A stretch of 64,000 nucleotides of DNA. Source: an uncultured Bacteroidaceae bacterium (GTDB lineage Bacteria > Bacteroidota > Bacteroidia > Bacteroidales > Bacteroidaceae). The translations under genes were made by a program, and so were the position numbers. Numbering within the stretch: the first letter of the stretch is position 1; each line of letters opens with the position of its first letter. Below the pieces are notes generated by a model. It did not search any database and was not told the DNA's origin. It saw nothing but the letters and a program-made list of their open reading frames with translations. Below are positions 16,742 through 25,485 of this stretch, piece after piece. Where the stretch lies: NCBI GenBank assembly GCA_934293005.1, contig CAKQYA010000012.1, positions 1-64,000 on the forward strand. Direction: 5' to 3'.

Positions 16742-18412
16742 CTATCTCTTCAATCTCATATTGCGCTTACCAAGTGCTTTGTCGTAGGCACGGTAATAAT
16801 ACTTTATGAAATGGCGCCAAAGGGCTTTCTCGGCTATCTTAGCCGCATTCCGACGCACCAGCGTGACTTGCTTCTTCTCCATCTTGGAGAATTTAAGAAG
16901 GGTGTCAACAATGCTGTCGCTGACCTCGTTGAAGTTGTAGTCGGAGCGATGAATGGTCTTAACGCCATCTTCAATCTGGCTTGCCCCTCCCTTTACTTCG
17001 TTGGCCCAGATTCCGAATCCGGCAAGGTCTGTGGTGACACATGGAACATGAAAGGCCACAGACTCAAGCGGCGTGTAGCCCCAAGGTTCGTAATAAGATG
17101 GGAACACCGTAATGTCAACACCTATGAGCAACTCATAATAATTGAGGTTGAAGATGCCGTCATTTCCATCAAGATAGCATGGGACAAAAACAAGCTTGAC
17201 TTTGTCGGATGGACTATTATAGAAATTGAGCCAATTCAGCTGGCCAAGCACTTTGTCGTTTTCCGGTTCATATAATTCGTGTGTGACACGAGGGTCGCCA
17301 TGAACTTCTTTATTTTTAGAGCCCACCTTCATTGCGTCGATAAGATCCTGTCTCGGTCCTTTAATCCATGCAGGCACCATGACAAATGCCAGCACCTCAC
17401 GGTTAAGCTCTTGATTGTAGCGCAAGCGATTGACGGCGTCAACAAACACATTGATGCCCTTGTTTGAATACTCGTACCTTCCGCCAATGCTCACAATGAG
17501 CGTGTCTTCCGCAAGCTTTGTGCCAAGCAGCGTGCTTGCGACACGAAGCATCGAAGCGCGGGCCCTGCGGCGCAAAGTGTTGAATGTAGGCACAGGCGAA
17601 GGCACAAAATCATCTTCAAATCCATTGACAAGAACCTCATCAACAGATTTGTCCAAAAGCGCTTCACATTCCTTGGCCGTGATGTCGCTCACAGTGGTGA
17701 AGCAATCCACATTCCATGCTGCTTGCTTTTCCACACTATGCTTTGCTTGCACATTAAGTTCATCTGCCATTTGATCTCCGTTGTAATTCGAAAGATGATC
17801 ATACAACGGTTTGCTGTTTCCTGCTATTGAGCGGCCTATGGTGGTAGCATGTGTCGTGAAAATAGTGGCCACTTCTGGCACATACTTATTTATGTAAAGC
17901 GCAGCGAGGCATGTTTGCCATTCGTGCGCCTGGAATATCACATTGTCTTTAGCTGAAAGGTTGTGATACCTGAAGAAGCTTTCGACAACTTTTCCTGCCG
18001 CCCATGAGAACATCATGCATTCGTCATAGTCACCATAAGCATTGAGCGAATTTACTTTGTAATTGTCCCATGCCCATTTGAAAATTTCATCGCGCGAATC
18101 AAAGAAAGGCTTGAAGTCAACCAATATTGCGACAGGTTCTCCTGGTATCTGCCAACGTCCAACACGAACACTAAGTCCATATTCCTTGCTGGCGTATTCT
18201 CTCCACCCGCTGAGCAGAGTCTTGGTCTCTCTAAACAAAGGATTCTTTTTCCCTGCCCAAAAATCAGGGCCAATAAAGTGAACCCTTCCTGGCATTTGTT
18301 CCTGAAGTGTTTTAGCACGTGTGGAAAGCACCGTGTAGATACCTCCCACCTTATTGCACACCTCCCAACTGGATTCAAACACAAACTTGGGCACCGAATT
18401 TTTTTTAGCCAT
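16742..18412 (-). CDS. Glycogen synthase, GT3 (eukaryote-like) family
   Basis: A 556-aa glycosyltransferase with FVFESSWEVCNKVGGIYTVLSTRA at the N-terminus (about residues 11-34), the hallmark of the GT3 synthases of animals, fungi and Bacteroidetes rather than the GT5 GlgA family. The C-terminal half has YYEPWGYTPLESVAFHVPCVTTDLAGFG with the conserved acidic residue that contacts the nucleotide sugar. GT3 enzymes elongate alpha-1,4-glucan, classically from UDP-glucose; the donor here is not provable from sequence. It is somewhat shorter than eukaryotic GYS (about 700 aa), lacking long phosphorylated tails. A promoter candidate (CAAAGGTA, 18454-18461) lies just upstream on the minus strand. 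Confidence 0.93.
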   Translation of the reverse strand: MAKKNSVPKFVFESSWEVCNKVGGIYTVLSTRAKTLQEQMPGRVHFIGPDFWAGKKNPLFRETKTLLSGWREYASKEYGLSVRVGRWQIPGEPVAILVDFKPFFDSRDEIFKWAWDNYKVNSLNAYGDYDECMMFSWAAGKVVESFFRYHNLSAKDNVIFQAHEWQTCLAALYINKYVPEVATIFTTHATTIGRSIAGNSKPLYDHLSNYNGDQMADELNVQAKHSVEKQAAWNVDCFTTVSDITAKECEALLDKSVDEVLVNGFEDDFVPSPVPTFNTLRRRARASMLRVASTLLGTKLAEDTLIVSIGGRYEYSNKGINVFVDAVNRLRYNQELNREVLAFVMVPAWIKGPRQDLIDAMKVGSKNKEVHGDPRVTHELYEPENDKVLGQLNWLNFYNSPSDKVKLVFVPCYLDGNDGIFNLNYYELLIGVDITVFPSYYEPWGYTPLESVAFHVPCVTTDLAGFGIWANEVKGGASQIEDGVKTIHRSDYNFNEVSDSIVDTLLKFSKMEKKQVTLVRRNAAKIAEKALWRHFIKYYYRAYDKALGKRNMRLKR

Positions 18413-19221
18413 AGAAAGTAAGTAATTTATTTCCTAAAAAATCTAATCTGATGCAAAGGTATGATTTTTTAAATACATTTTTGCTATTTTGTCGAAAAAA
18501 AATAATACAAATGAATACTTTTTTGACTCCATGGACCCAACAAGTCACTTTCAAAACCATTTTTTGCATATTGACAGTATACAAAAACATGTGAAGCGAA
18601 TGAAAAAGGCCATGAAAATCATTCACTTTGCCAAATAAACGACGGAATGTTGCATTCTCACAAACACAAACTGCAAATTGGAAAGGCAAGCCACCCTTCT
18701 GCAATACATTTGCCAACAAACTATCGGTAAATCGCCTACAAATAGAAAGTTACTCCATCGGCAAACGACAATGCAATTCAGAACCACAATGGTCATAATG
18801 TCGCATTCAAAATGTCATGAGAAAACCGGAGAAATGGATGCGCCTTTTCAAATTCACACAAAACAATTTACCAAGCAATCCCGAAGGCATCCCGAAGGCA
18901 TCCCGAAGACATCCAAAGACATCCGAATCAATTCATTTTCCACTTTCAATCTCACCATACAATACCATTGGGCAGACAACAAAAACACATGTGTCAATCA
19001 TCAATAACATTCAGATATACGCCCGCTTCTCCGCAAGCAATGTCTGAAACATCACTTCGCCATCCGCCAAACGGCTTGCGACCCTCCCTCAAGCCGGCAC
19101 GGAGCAGCATTTGGTGAAGCAATAGCGGCCGCTCAGGCCTCAAAAACATTAGCACAACGAGAAAAACACATATTATAATTATTTTTTTAAGCTGCTATTT
19201 TACAGACTGAGATTTTTTTTG
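18413..19221. other. Long divergent intergenic region
   Basis: About 0.9 kb between divergent genes (glycogen synthase and the PpiD-like gene) without a convincing gene. It holds the minus-strand -7 box TACCTTTG for glycogen synthase (18454-18461) and a short 11-bp tandem repeat, ATCCCGAAGGC, at 18878-18920. Otherwise it is AT-rich sequence with scattered stops. Confidence 0.6.
18878..18927. repeat. 11-bp tandem repeat
   Basis: Three copies of ATCCCGAAGRC are followed by two decaying copies (ATCCAAAGAC, ATCCGAA). It is non-coding. Confidence 0.75.
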
Positions 19222-19229
19222 TAATTTTG
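19198..19229 (+). promoter_or_regulatory. Putative promoter of the PpiD-like gene
   Basis: TAATTTTG (19222-19229), with TTTT 20 bp upstream, fits the Bacteroidetes -7/-33 pattern. The 5' UTR would be about 115 nt. Confidence 0.45.
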
Positions 19230-19351
19230 CATGAATTTGCGAAATGAACAGACACTCCTGTTGGAGCCACGCACATTCAGCATCTATTGCATAACCGCAC
19301 ACCATACCGATTGAAATAAAATAATAATTATAAAAACATCAAAACAAAAAA

Positions 19352-21502
19352 ATGGCAGCATTACAAAAAATCAGGAGCAAGGGAGTACTCCTTGTTTCAA
19401 TCATCGCCTTGGCACTATTCTTGTTTGTGGCAGGCGACTTGTTCAGAGGCCTTGAAAGCCTCTTTCACAGCAACAGCCAGCAAATTGGCGAAGTGAACGG
19501 TGAATCAGTCTCTGTGCAGGACTACCAGAAGATGGTGGACGACATGCAGAACTATTACGAGATTGCCACACAGAAAAGTTCTTTCAACGAAGACGAGCTC
19601 AACCGCATCAAAGACGAAGCATGGCAATCATATGTGCAGTCTCAGCTCATTGCCAAGGAATGTGAAGAACTCGGCATAGCAGTAAGCGAGAGCGAGATTT
19701 CTGAAGTCATCAAGAGCGGTTACAGCCAGATGCTCCAAGTGCCTGTTTTCATGAACCAGCAGACACAACGCTACGATTTCTCCATGGTAAACGCATTCCT
19801 CACCGAATACCAAAAAATGAAGAAAGCTGGTTCGCAGATTCCTGATGCCTATGAAAAGATCTACAAGTATTATCTCTTCGTTCAACGCCAGATTCACGAC
19901 CAGCTTCTCACACAGAAGTACCAGGTCCTTCTCTCTCAGTCATTCCTGTCAAATCCAATAGAGGCCAAGATGGCGTTTGAGGGACGCTCAGAAGAAGCTG
20001 AGATCGTTCTTGCTTCAATCCCTGCTGCTTCAGTAAAGGATTCAGAAGTGAATGTGACAGACGAAGACATCAAGTCAAAGTACGACGAGGACAAAGAACA
20101 ATACAAGCAATACGTGGAGACACGCGACCTGAAGATTGTAGATGTTGCTGTCACAGCAAGCGAAGCTGACAAGGCTGCAGCCCTCAAGGACATGAAAGAA
20201 GCAGAAAGCAAACTGGCTGCGGCTTCAAACAACGCATCGGCTGGCAATGTTGTCCGTCAAGCATCATCGCTTGTTCAATATGCAGACATCTACAAGACCA
20301 AAAACGCATATCCTTCAATGATTGCATCAGCACTCGACTCGATGGCTGTCGGCTCAGTGGCCAATACCAAATATGACCCGATGACCAATTCGTTCTACAC
20401 CTTCAAGCTGCTTGGCAAAGAGAACCAACCCGACTCCGTTCTCTTCCGTCAGATAGCCGTCATAGGCAAAGATGAAGCAGACATCTCCAAGAAGGCCGAC
20501 AGCATCATGGCTGCAATCAGCAACGGCGCCAACTTCAAAGACATTGCAAAGAAATACAACCAGCCTGGCGACTCAGCCTGGATCGCTTCTTCACAATTCG
20601 AGAACGCATCCATCGATGCCAACAACGCTGCTTTTGTCAGCACACTATTCTCAATGAATGCAGGCAGCAGCAAGAAGCTCACACTTGAAAACGGCGGCAC
20701 AGCAATCCTTCAGGTGCTCAAAACCGCAAACAATGTTTCAAAATACAATGTGGCTGCTGTGGTTAAAGAACTCAAGTTCTCTGACGAAACATACAACAAC
20801 GAGTACAACAAGTTCTCTACATTCGTTGCAGAAAACAAGACCTTGCAGCAAATCGAAGCTAACGCACCAAAGAACGGTTACGTCGTGCGCCCTATTGACG
20901 ACATAACAACAGCCTCGCACAATATAGCAAACATACATGCCACTCGCGAAGCTCTGAAGTGGGTATTTGACGAGGCTAAAGTTGGCGACGTGTCACAGCT
21001 TTACGAATGTGGAAGCAACGACCACCTTCTCTTGGTTGCCCTCACAGGCATCAACAAGGAAGGCTACCGCCCTGTGGAAAAGGTGAAAGAATTCATCAAA
21101 GACGAGCTCATGACAGAAAAGAAAGTCGAGAAGATTTACGAAACTGTCAAGAACATCAAAAACATGGCCGATGCCACTAAAGCAAAGAACGCCGTTGTAG
21201 ACACCATCAAGCATGTCACTTTCGCTGCGCCAACATTCGTGGCAGCAACAACGTCGTCAGAACCTATCATTGGCGCCGTATCCGCCAAGACAGCAAAAGG
21301 CTCATTCGCAGGTCCTGTCAAGGGCAACAACGGTGTGTACATGTTGCAGATCATCAGCAAGAATAAGAGCGCTGAGAAATTCGACAAGCAAGCCGAACAG
21401 AACTCCGCTGCTCAAACAAATTTCTCAATGGCATCCAACGCCATCATCAATTCACTTTACCTTAAGGCAAACGTGAAAGACTGCCGATACAAATTCTTTT
21501 AA
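19352..21502 (+). CDS. PpiD-like peptidyl-prolyl isomerase / periplasmic foldase
   Basis: A 716-aa membrane-anchored chaperone. A single N-terminal helix (about residues 11-32, GVLLVSIIALALFLFVAGDLF) is preceded by a short basic cytoplasmic tail, as in PpiD. A SurA-N-like region follows (GEVNGESVSVQDYQKMVDDM and then long helices to about 210). A parvulin-like (PPIC) region is around 345-455 (VLFRQIAVIGKDEADISKKADSIMAAI, then DSAWIASSQF). PpiD-type proteins help newly exported outer-membrane proteins fold at the Sec translocon. It is a single gene followed by a terminator. Confidence 0.85.
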   Translation: MAALQKIRSKGVLLVSIIALALFLFVAGDLFRGLESLFHSNSQQIGEVNGESVSVQDYQKMVDDMQNYYEIATQKSSFNEDELNRIKDEAWQSYVQSQLIAKECEELGIAVSESEISEVIKSGYSQMLQVPVFMNQQTQRYDFSMVNAFLTEYQKMKKAGSQIPDAYEKIYKYYLFVQRQIHDQLLTQKYQVLLSQSFLSNPIEAKMAFEGRSEEAEIVLASIPAASVKDSEVNVTDEDIKSKYDEDKEQYKQYVETRDLKIVDVAVTASEADKAAALKDMKEAESKLAAASNNASAGNVVRQASSLVQYADIYKTKNAYPSMIASALDSMAVGSVANTKYDPMTNSFYTFKLLGKENQPDSVLFRQIAVIGKDEADISKKADSIMAAISNGANFKDIAKKYNQPGDSAWIASSQFENASIDANNAAFVSTLFSMNAGSSKKLTLENGGTAILQVLKTANNVSKYNVAAVVKELKFSDETYNNEYNKFSTFVAENKTLQQIEANAPKNGYVVRPIDDITTASHNIANIHATREALKWVFDEAKVGDVSQLYECGSNDHLLLVALTGINKEGYRPVEKVKEFIKDELMTEKKVEKIYETVKNIKNMADATKAKNAVVDTIKHVTFAAPTFVAATTSSEPIIGAVSAKTAKGSFAGPVKGNNGVYMLQIISKNKSAEKFDKQAEQNSAAQTNFSMASNAIINSLYLKANVKDCRYKFF

Positions 21503-21646
21503 CCAGAAGCATCAAATATACATTATATATAATATATAATACATAAAGCTAAGGAACACCACAATTATGATGTGAGAGCAGACCACTCATGATTTCCACA
21601 TACAAAAATCAGGAGAAACGTCAAACACATCAGGCACAGAAAACTT

Positions 21647-21684
21647 GGGAATGCATTTCATTGCGAATTGCATTCCCATTTTTA
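21647..21684 (+). terminator. Terminator after the PpiD-like gene
   Basis: GGGAATGCA (21647-21655) pairs with TGCATTCCC (21669-21677) and is followed by ATTTTTAT. Confidence 0.8.
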
Positions 21685-21735
21685 TATAATAAATCATAAA
21701 ATAAAGCCTTTTGAAGCACTTTTAGCCTGAAAACA

Positions 21736-21767
21736 TTTGTATGCAATCAAAAAATAATATACATTTG
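21736..21767 (+). promoter_or_regulatory. Near-consensus Bacteroidetes promoter
   Basis: TTTG at 21736-21739, exactly 20 bp, then TACATTTG at 21760-21767, placed 23 bp before the ATG of the small exported protein gene. Confidence 0.75.
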
Positions 21768-21790
21768 CAAAATAAAAACCTAAAACGCGT

Positions 21791-22111
21791 ATGACAAAAT
21801 CATTACTCAAAATACTAAAAGCCCTACTGTTTATGACAATGTTAGCGTTGCCAACATTGGCAATGGCCGACAATGACAACAAATCAGAAATAGAAGAGGA
21901 AAAAGAAGCCATAACCATCAAATTCTGCAACGGCAGCGTGCAAGTGCAGAATGGTGGAGGGAAAACCATACTTGTCTATGACATGACAGGCAACATAGTA
22001 TATTCACAACGAATAGACAGCAACTCTAAGACCTTCAGCCTTAACCACCTCCACAAGGGTCTCCTCATTGTGAAAGTGGGCAATGCCACATGCAAGGTGA
22101 CGCTCAGATAG
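21791..22111 (+). CDS. Small exported protein with a T9SS CTD-like fold
   Basis: A 106-aa protein with a signal peptide (cleavage near ALPTLAMA, residue 26), an acidic linker and a beta-rich C-terminal segment: VQNGGGKTILVYDMTGNIVYSQ ... LNHLHKGLLIVKVGNATCKVTL. That segment looks like a type A C-terminal domain of the type IX secretion system (VYD--G--V then L--G-Y-V-V---). Here the whole mature protein is almost only that domain, so it may be a free-standing CTD-like protein rather than cargo. It has its own promoter and is followed by a terminator. Confidence 0.6.
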   Translation: MTKSLLKILKALLFMTMLALPTLAMADNDNKSEIEEEKEAITIKFCNGSVQVQNGGGKTILVYDMTGNIVYSQRIDSNSKTFSLNHLHKGLLIVKVGNATCKVTLR

Positions 22112-22264
22112 TTTTCTACAAGGACATTCCTTTTTCGGGCTACAATGCGCCATATGTCCATTTCAACAAGCGTCATAACACTAACTTAATATAACAAATG
22201 AACAGGCCATTCTTACATAACCCATATGCGAGAAGTGGAAATAATCATCAAGACAAAAAACATT

Positions 22265-22306
22265 GTGGGAGCTGACATGCAAGACATGCCTCTCCCACTC
22301 TTTTTT
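22265..22306 (+). terminator. Terminator upstream of the ECF sigma gene
   Basis: GTGGGAG (22265-22271) pairs with CTCCCAC (22292-22298) and is followed by TCTTTTTT. It separates the small exported protein gene from the ECF operon. Confidence 0.75.
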
Positions 22307-22389
22307 AATCTATTTAATGATTAAACCTGAATTGATTTTGAAAGTCAAAAAGTCAATTGTTACAAACTCAACAAAACATTAATGCAAGC

Positions 22390-22935
22390 ATGGCAAAGAT
22401 AAGCGACACGGATATAATTGACAGACTAAAAAGCCCAGAGACAAAACGCAAGGCTTTTGAGGATATTGTCAATGCGCATTCACGCCAATTGTACTGGCAG
22501 ATACACTACATGCTGCAAAATCACGATGACACAGACGACGTTTTGCAAAACACATTCATAAAGGCTTGGAAAGGCATAGACAACTTCAAAGGTGATTCGG
22601 CCATATCGACATGGCTTTTCACCATTGCACGCAATGAAGCACTCACTTTCATCAAGCAGAAAAAAATATCCTTGTCAATTGATGACGAAGATTTCAATGA
22701 ACAAGCATCGTTCGTGGCAGATGAATATTTCGACGGAGACAACGCATCCAACATCCTCATGCAAGCCATTTCTGCCCTGCCTCCCAAACAGAGGCAAGTG
22801 TTCTGCATGAAATATTTCGATGACAAAAAATACAACGAGATTTCAGAAATAGTGGGCACAAGCATAGGGGCGCTAAAAGCTTCATACCATATAGCAGTCG
22901 AGAAAATATCTGACTTTGTCAAAGGAAAACAATAA
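22390..22935 (+). CDS. ECF-type RNA polymerase sigma factor
   Basis: A 181-aa sigma-70-family protein. Region 2 is visible as DDTDDVLQNTFIKAWKGIDNFKGDSAISTWLFTIARNEALTFIKQKK. Region 4 is ALPPKQRQVFCMKYFDDKKYNEISEIVGTSIGALKASYHIAVEKI, an HTH that would contact the -35/-33 region. The ATG at 22390 is preferred over a TTG at 22357 because the upstream codons carry no sigma-like sequence. It is the first gene of a three-gene module: sigma, anti-sigma and a periplasmic CpxP-like protein. This arrangement is typical of envelope-stress circuits. Confidence 0.93.
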   Translation: MAKISDTDIIDRLKSPETKRKAFEDIVNAHSRQLYWQIHYMLQNHDDTDDVLQNTFIKAWKGIDNFKGDSAISTWLFTIARNEALTFIKQKKISLSIDDEDFNEQASFVADEYFDGDNASNILMQAISALPPKQRQVFCMKYFDDKKYNEISEIVGTSIGALKASYHIAVEKISDFVKGKQ

Positions 22936-23011
22936 AAAAAGACAGATAAGATTAAACCATTTGACAAAAAGAAAGTCAAAATAGCGATTAACAACTAAAA
23001 CATATAGCAAT

Positions 23012-23446
23012 ATGAGTACAAAGGACAAGCGAATTTCATTTGAGGAAAAGGGCAAATACCCATTCTTCACGCCAGAAGGATATTTCGACGACCTTACAGC
23101 TCGTATCATGAAACAGATACCAGAAGCAGATACTGCTATCAGCAGCTCTAAGGTTATCGGCATCAACGGTACAAGAAACACCGAATCGGCAGAGCACAAG
23201 ATACACGCAAGCCACACACTAATGTTCAAAAATGGCAACTTGTGGAAAAACATCACATCAATTGCTGCATCTCTGATTCTTATAGCCATGGTGGCCGCAA
23301 AACTTATAGCCACGCCAGACGCTCCAAAACAAGAAAATCAGGCACACACACATTATGTCAGCACAGAAGAATACAATGAAGACTTGATGAACTATGCCAT
23401 GACCAACAACATGGATGTGTACTGTTACCTTTCTGGCGGCGAGTAA
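23012..23446 (+). CDS. Putative membrane anti-sigma factor
   Basis: A 144-aa protein with a cytoplasmic N-terminus (about 1-80, opening KGKYPFFTPEGYFDDLTARIMKQIPE, a pattern common in Bacteroidetes proteins next to ECF genes), one membrane helix (about 84-100, ITSIAASLILIAMVAAKL) and a short acidic periplasmic tail. Position directly after the ECF gene supports an anti-sigma role; no ZAS-type zinc motif is present. The last codons and the stop are part of a 17-bp triplicated array. Confidence 0.65.
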   Translation: MSTKDKRISFEEKGKYPFFTPEGYFDDLTARIMKQIPEADTAISSSKVIGINGTRNTESAEHKIHASHTLMFKNGNLWKNITSIAASLILIAMVAAKLIATPDAPKQENQAHTHYVSTEEYNEDLMNYAMTNNMDVYCYLSGGE

Positions 23447-23486
23447 AATAAAGCGGCGAGTAAAATAAAGCGGCGAGTAAAATAAA
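23436..23486. repeat. 17-bp tandem repeat spanning the anti-sigma stop codon
   Basis: Three perfect head-to-tail copies of GCGGCGAGTAAAATAAA start inside the gene (encoding the final Gly-Glu-stop) and extend 40 bp past it. Confidence 0.95.
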
Positions 23487-23522
23487 GCAAAGTGAAACTA
23501 TTGTTCAAAAGAAGTATCTATC

Positions 23523-24023
23523 ATGAAAAAAAGAATCATATATTTAATCATGTCAATGATTGTCTGCGCATCCATTAATGCACAAGCACAAAACAGAGGA
23601 TGGCAACGTCAAGACAACAGAAAGCAGTTCTCTCCAGAATTGTATATGAAAACCATGTATGATTTTGTCGCCCGCGAAGCCAATCTCAATGATGAAGAGT
23701 CTGCAAAGTTTTTTCCATTATTGAATGAGATGCTGGGCAAGCAGCACTACCTCATGGAAATGAACAGGCGTCTGATATTCAAAAGCAGGAAAGACGGCTC
23801 ACTTACAGAGAAGGAGTACGAGGACATAGTCAGCAAAATGGCAGCAAACGATATTGAGTCGGAAAAATTAGAACAAGCCTATAACAAGAAATTTCATTCT
23901 GTTCTGTCTTGGAAAAAAATCTTTGCTGTAAAAATGGCTCTGAACAGATGGCAAATGGAAGCACTCAACCATTTCCGTCCTGGAGGCAAAAACAACCAGC
24001 CATTCAAGCCTTGGGGTAATTAG
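23523..24023 (+). CDS. CpxP/Spy-like periplasmic protein
   Basis: A 166-aa protein with a signal peptide (ending INAQAQ, about residue 23) and an all-helical mature part containing FSPELYMKTMYDFVAREANLNDEESAKFFPLLNEM. This resembles the LTXXQ/CpxP-Spy pattern of helical periplasmic sensors and chaperones seen downstream of ECF operons. The C-terminus is basic and Asn/Pro-rich. It probably senses or buffers misfolded envelope proteins, or is a regulon target. It is co-directional with the anti-sigma gene, with a terminator after it. Confidence 0.6.
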   Translation: MKKRIIYLIMSMIVCASINAQAQNRGWQRQDNRKQFSPELYMKTMYDFVAREANLNDEESAKFFPLLNEMLGKQHYLMEMNRRLIFKSRKDGSLTEKEYEDIVSKMAANDIESEKLEQAYNKKFHSVLSWKKIFAVKMALNRWQMEALNHFRPGGKNNQPFKPWGN

Positions 24024-24095
24024 CGACACATACGCAAAGAAGAATGAAAACATCAAAAACACACCATAACAACTGTCATCAATACACACATTAAA

Positions 24096-24140
24096 CAATG
24101 GGTTGCATCACGTTCAACAATGATGCAACCCATTGTTTTT
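24096..24140 (+). terminator. Terminator of the ECF operon
   Basis: A 14-15-bp perfect stem (CAATGGGTTGCATCA at 24096-24110 with TGATGCAACCCATTG at 24121-24135), 10-nt loop, then TTTTT. Confidence 0.9.
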
Positions 24141-24347
24141 CCACATACATTCTATGCCATCAAGTTAGGCAACAGGCCAATCATCATGCTGATGCCCTAC
24201 AAAAGGAGCCTGTCGCATACTAACATTCGCATTTCCGCGTCCACTACAGGAAAGCATTCAACAACAAAGTCCTTCTCGTCAAACTCTTGTCAATATCAAA
24301 CCAAACTGCAGAAGAACTTCTTATTTTAGCAATTTTATCATATTATA
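24141..24347. other. Intergenic DNA with no recognised feature
   Basis: The stretch between the ECF-operon terminator and the DUF4468 promoter has frames only of low-complexity or non-protein-like composition. No structured RNA was recognised. Confidence 0.5.
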
Positions 24348-24379
24348 TTTGACAATAATTGTCAAAAGCATTATCTTTG
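24348..24379 (+). promoter_or_regulatory. Near-consensus promoter of the DUF4468 gene
   Basis: TTTG (24348-24351), exactly 20 bp, TATCTTTG (24372-24379). The predicted 5' UTR is about 80 nt. Confidence 0.75.
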
Positions 24380-24466
24380 CAAAGATTTAGCGGCATGCAG
24401 CACAGTCCGTATAACATGCAAGCCCATATATACAATTTGATAATCATTAAACAAGCATACAAATAT

Positions 24467-25117
24467 ATGAGAAAGATTTTCATAGCCATATTTGCTCTTT
24501 TCCCATTGTTGATAAACGCACAAAGCGAAGGACTTTTCACTCGCAAAAAGATTCAGAAACAACATGCAGACATGAGCGCATACAAGTCGGTTGGAGCTGT
24601 GCCTGTAAAAAATGGAAAAGTAACATACAATGAAGTCATAGCCTTTCCTGGCATGACTAAAAATGACATTTATGCCAGAGTGGCTCAATGGGCAAGCTTG
24701 CGCTACGAGGCAAACACGGCCAACGGAATGTATACTGACCCATGGTTCTTTAAGAATTTGGATTATTCAATGGTCAAAACCGCAGACAAAGAAAAAGGAA
24801 TCATTTCATGCGTAGGAGCAGAAGAACTCATTTTCTCAATCAAGCCACTCGCAAAGAATTACACCCAAGCATTCTACACACTCGACATAGCTGTCAGCGA
24901 TGGACAGGCTGAGTTTACCTTGACAAACATATACTTTAATGTAGACCAGGGCGAAGGCAAATTTGACAGAGTCTCTGCGGAAGAATGGATTACTGATGAA
25001 GAATGCCTGAACAAGAAAGGCGAATTAAGAAGGATTCCAGGAAAGTTCCGCGTCAAGACCATAGATCTTGTCACAGAACTAAAAAAAGAGATTGCAGCAA
25101 CCGCTGCATCTAAATGA
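24467..25117 (+). CDS. DUF4468-type exported protein (TBP-like fold)
   Basis: A 216-aa protein with a signal peptide (MRKIFIAIFALFPLLINAQ) and a mature region resembling Bacteroidetes DUF4468: YNEVIAFPGMTKNDIYARVAQWASLRY, then GIISCVGAEELIF and a beta-rich middle. DUF4468 proteins have a TBP-like fold; their role is unknown. The ATG at 24467 is chosen over an upstream in-frame ATG at 24359 because it opens a signal peptide and lies downstream of the promoter. The following gene is 27 bp away. Confidence 0.75.
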   Translation: MRKIFIAIFALFPLLINAQSEGLFTRKKIQKQHADMSAYKSVGAVPVKNGKVTYNEVIAFPGMTKNDIYARVAQWASLRYEANTANGMYTDPWFFKNLDYSMVKTADKEKGIISCVGAEELIFSIKPLAKNYTQAFYTLDIAVSDGQAEFTLTNIYFNVDQGEGKFDRVSAEEWITDEECLNKKGELRRIPGKFRVKTIDLVTELKKEIAATAASK

Positions 25118-25144
25118 ATGTTTGAAATCACTTAGGCATTGTAT

Positions 25145-25408
25145 ATGAAACAAGACGAGATAGACAAAATCATTGCAGACGCAATAGCGGAAGACAAGAA
25201 CAAGAGCCGCAAGAAATGGCACAAAGGCAAGAATGCGGATAGCGTCAGCACAGCACGCAAAATTCTCAACTGGACTTTTATGCTTGGCTTCGCCATTGCA
25301 CTTGTCATCTATTTCGTGTTGCCCGAACAGCGCACATTGTTTTTTTGCGTGGGTTTTAGTTCTATAGTGCTCAAGTTGGTTGAGTTTTACCTGCGATTCA
25401 TGTTTTAA
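25145..25408 (+). CDS. Small membrane protein of unknown function
   Basis: An 87-aa protein with a charged, Lys-rich N-terminal half (1-38) and two likely membrane helices (about 45-60 and 65-85). The family is not recognised. It is co-directional with the DUF4468 gene and the porin gene, with short gaps, and may be co-expressed. Confidence 0.6.
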   Translation: MKQDEIDKIIADAIAEDKNKSRKKWHKGKNADSVSTARKILNWTFMLGFAIALVIYFVLPEQRTLFFCVGFSSIVLKLVEFYLRFMF

Positions 25409-25485
25409 AAACATACACCAAGCCACACTTCTGCAGCCTATTCTGATTGTCATATCCATAGGTTGCAGAAGTGAATCGTTTATAT

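Noticed and set aside
18678..19047. Two overlapping small frames in the intergenic region
   Set aside because: They read through the 11-bp repeat, lack protein-like composition, and have no promoter.
24120..24329. 69-codon frame after the ECF operon
   Set aside because: It starts inside the terminator hairpin and has no credible protein features.
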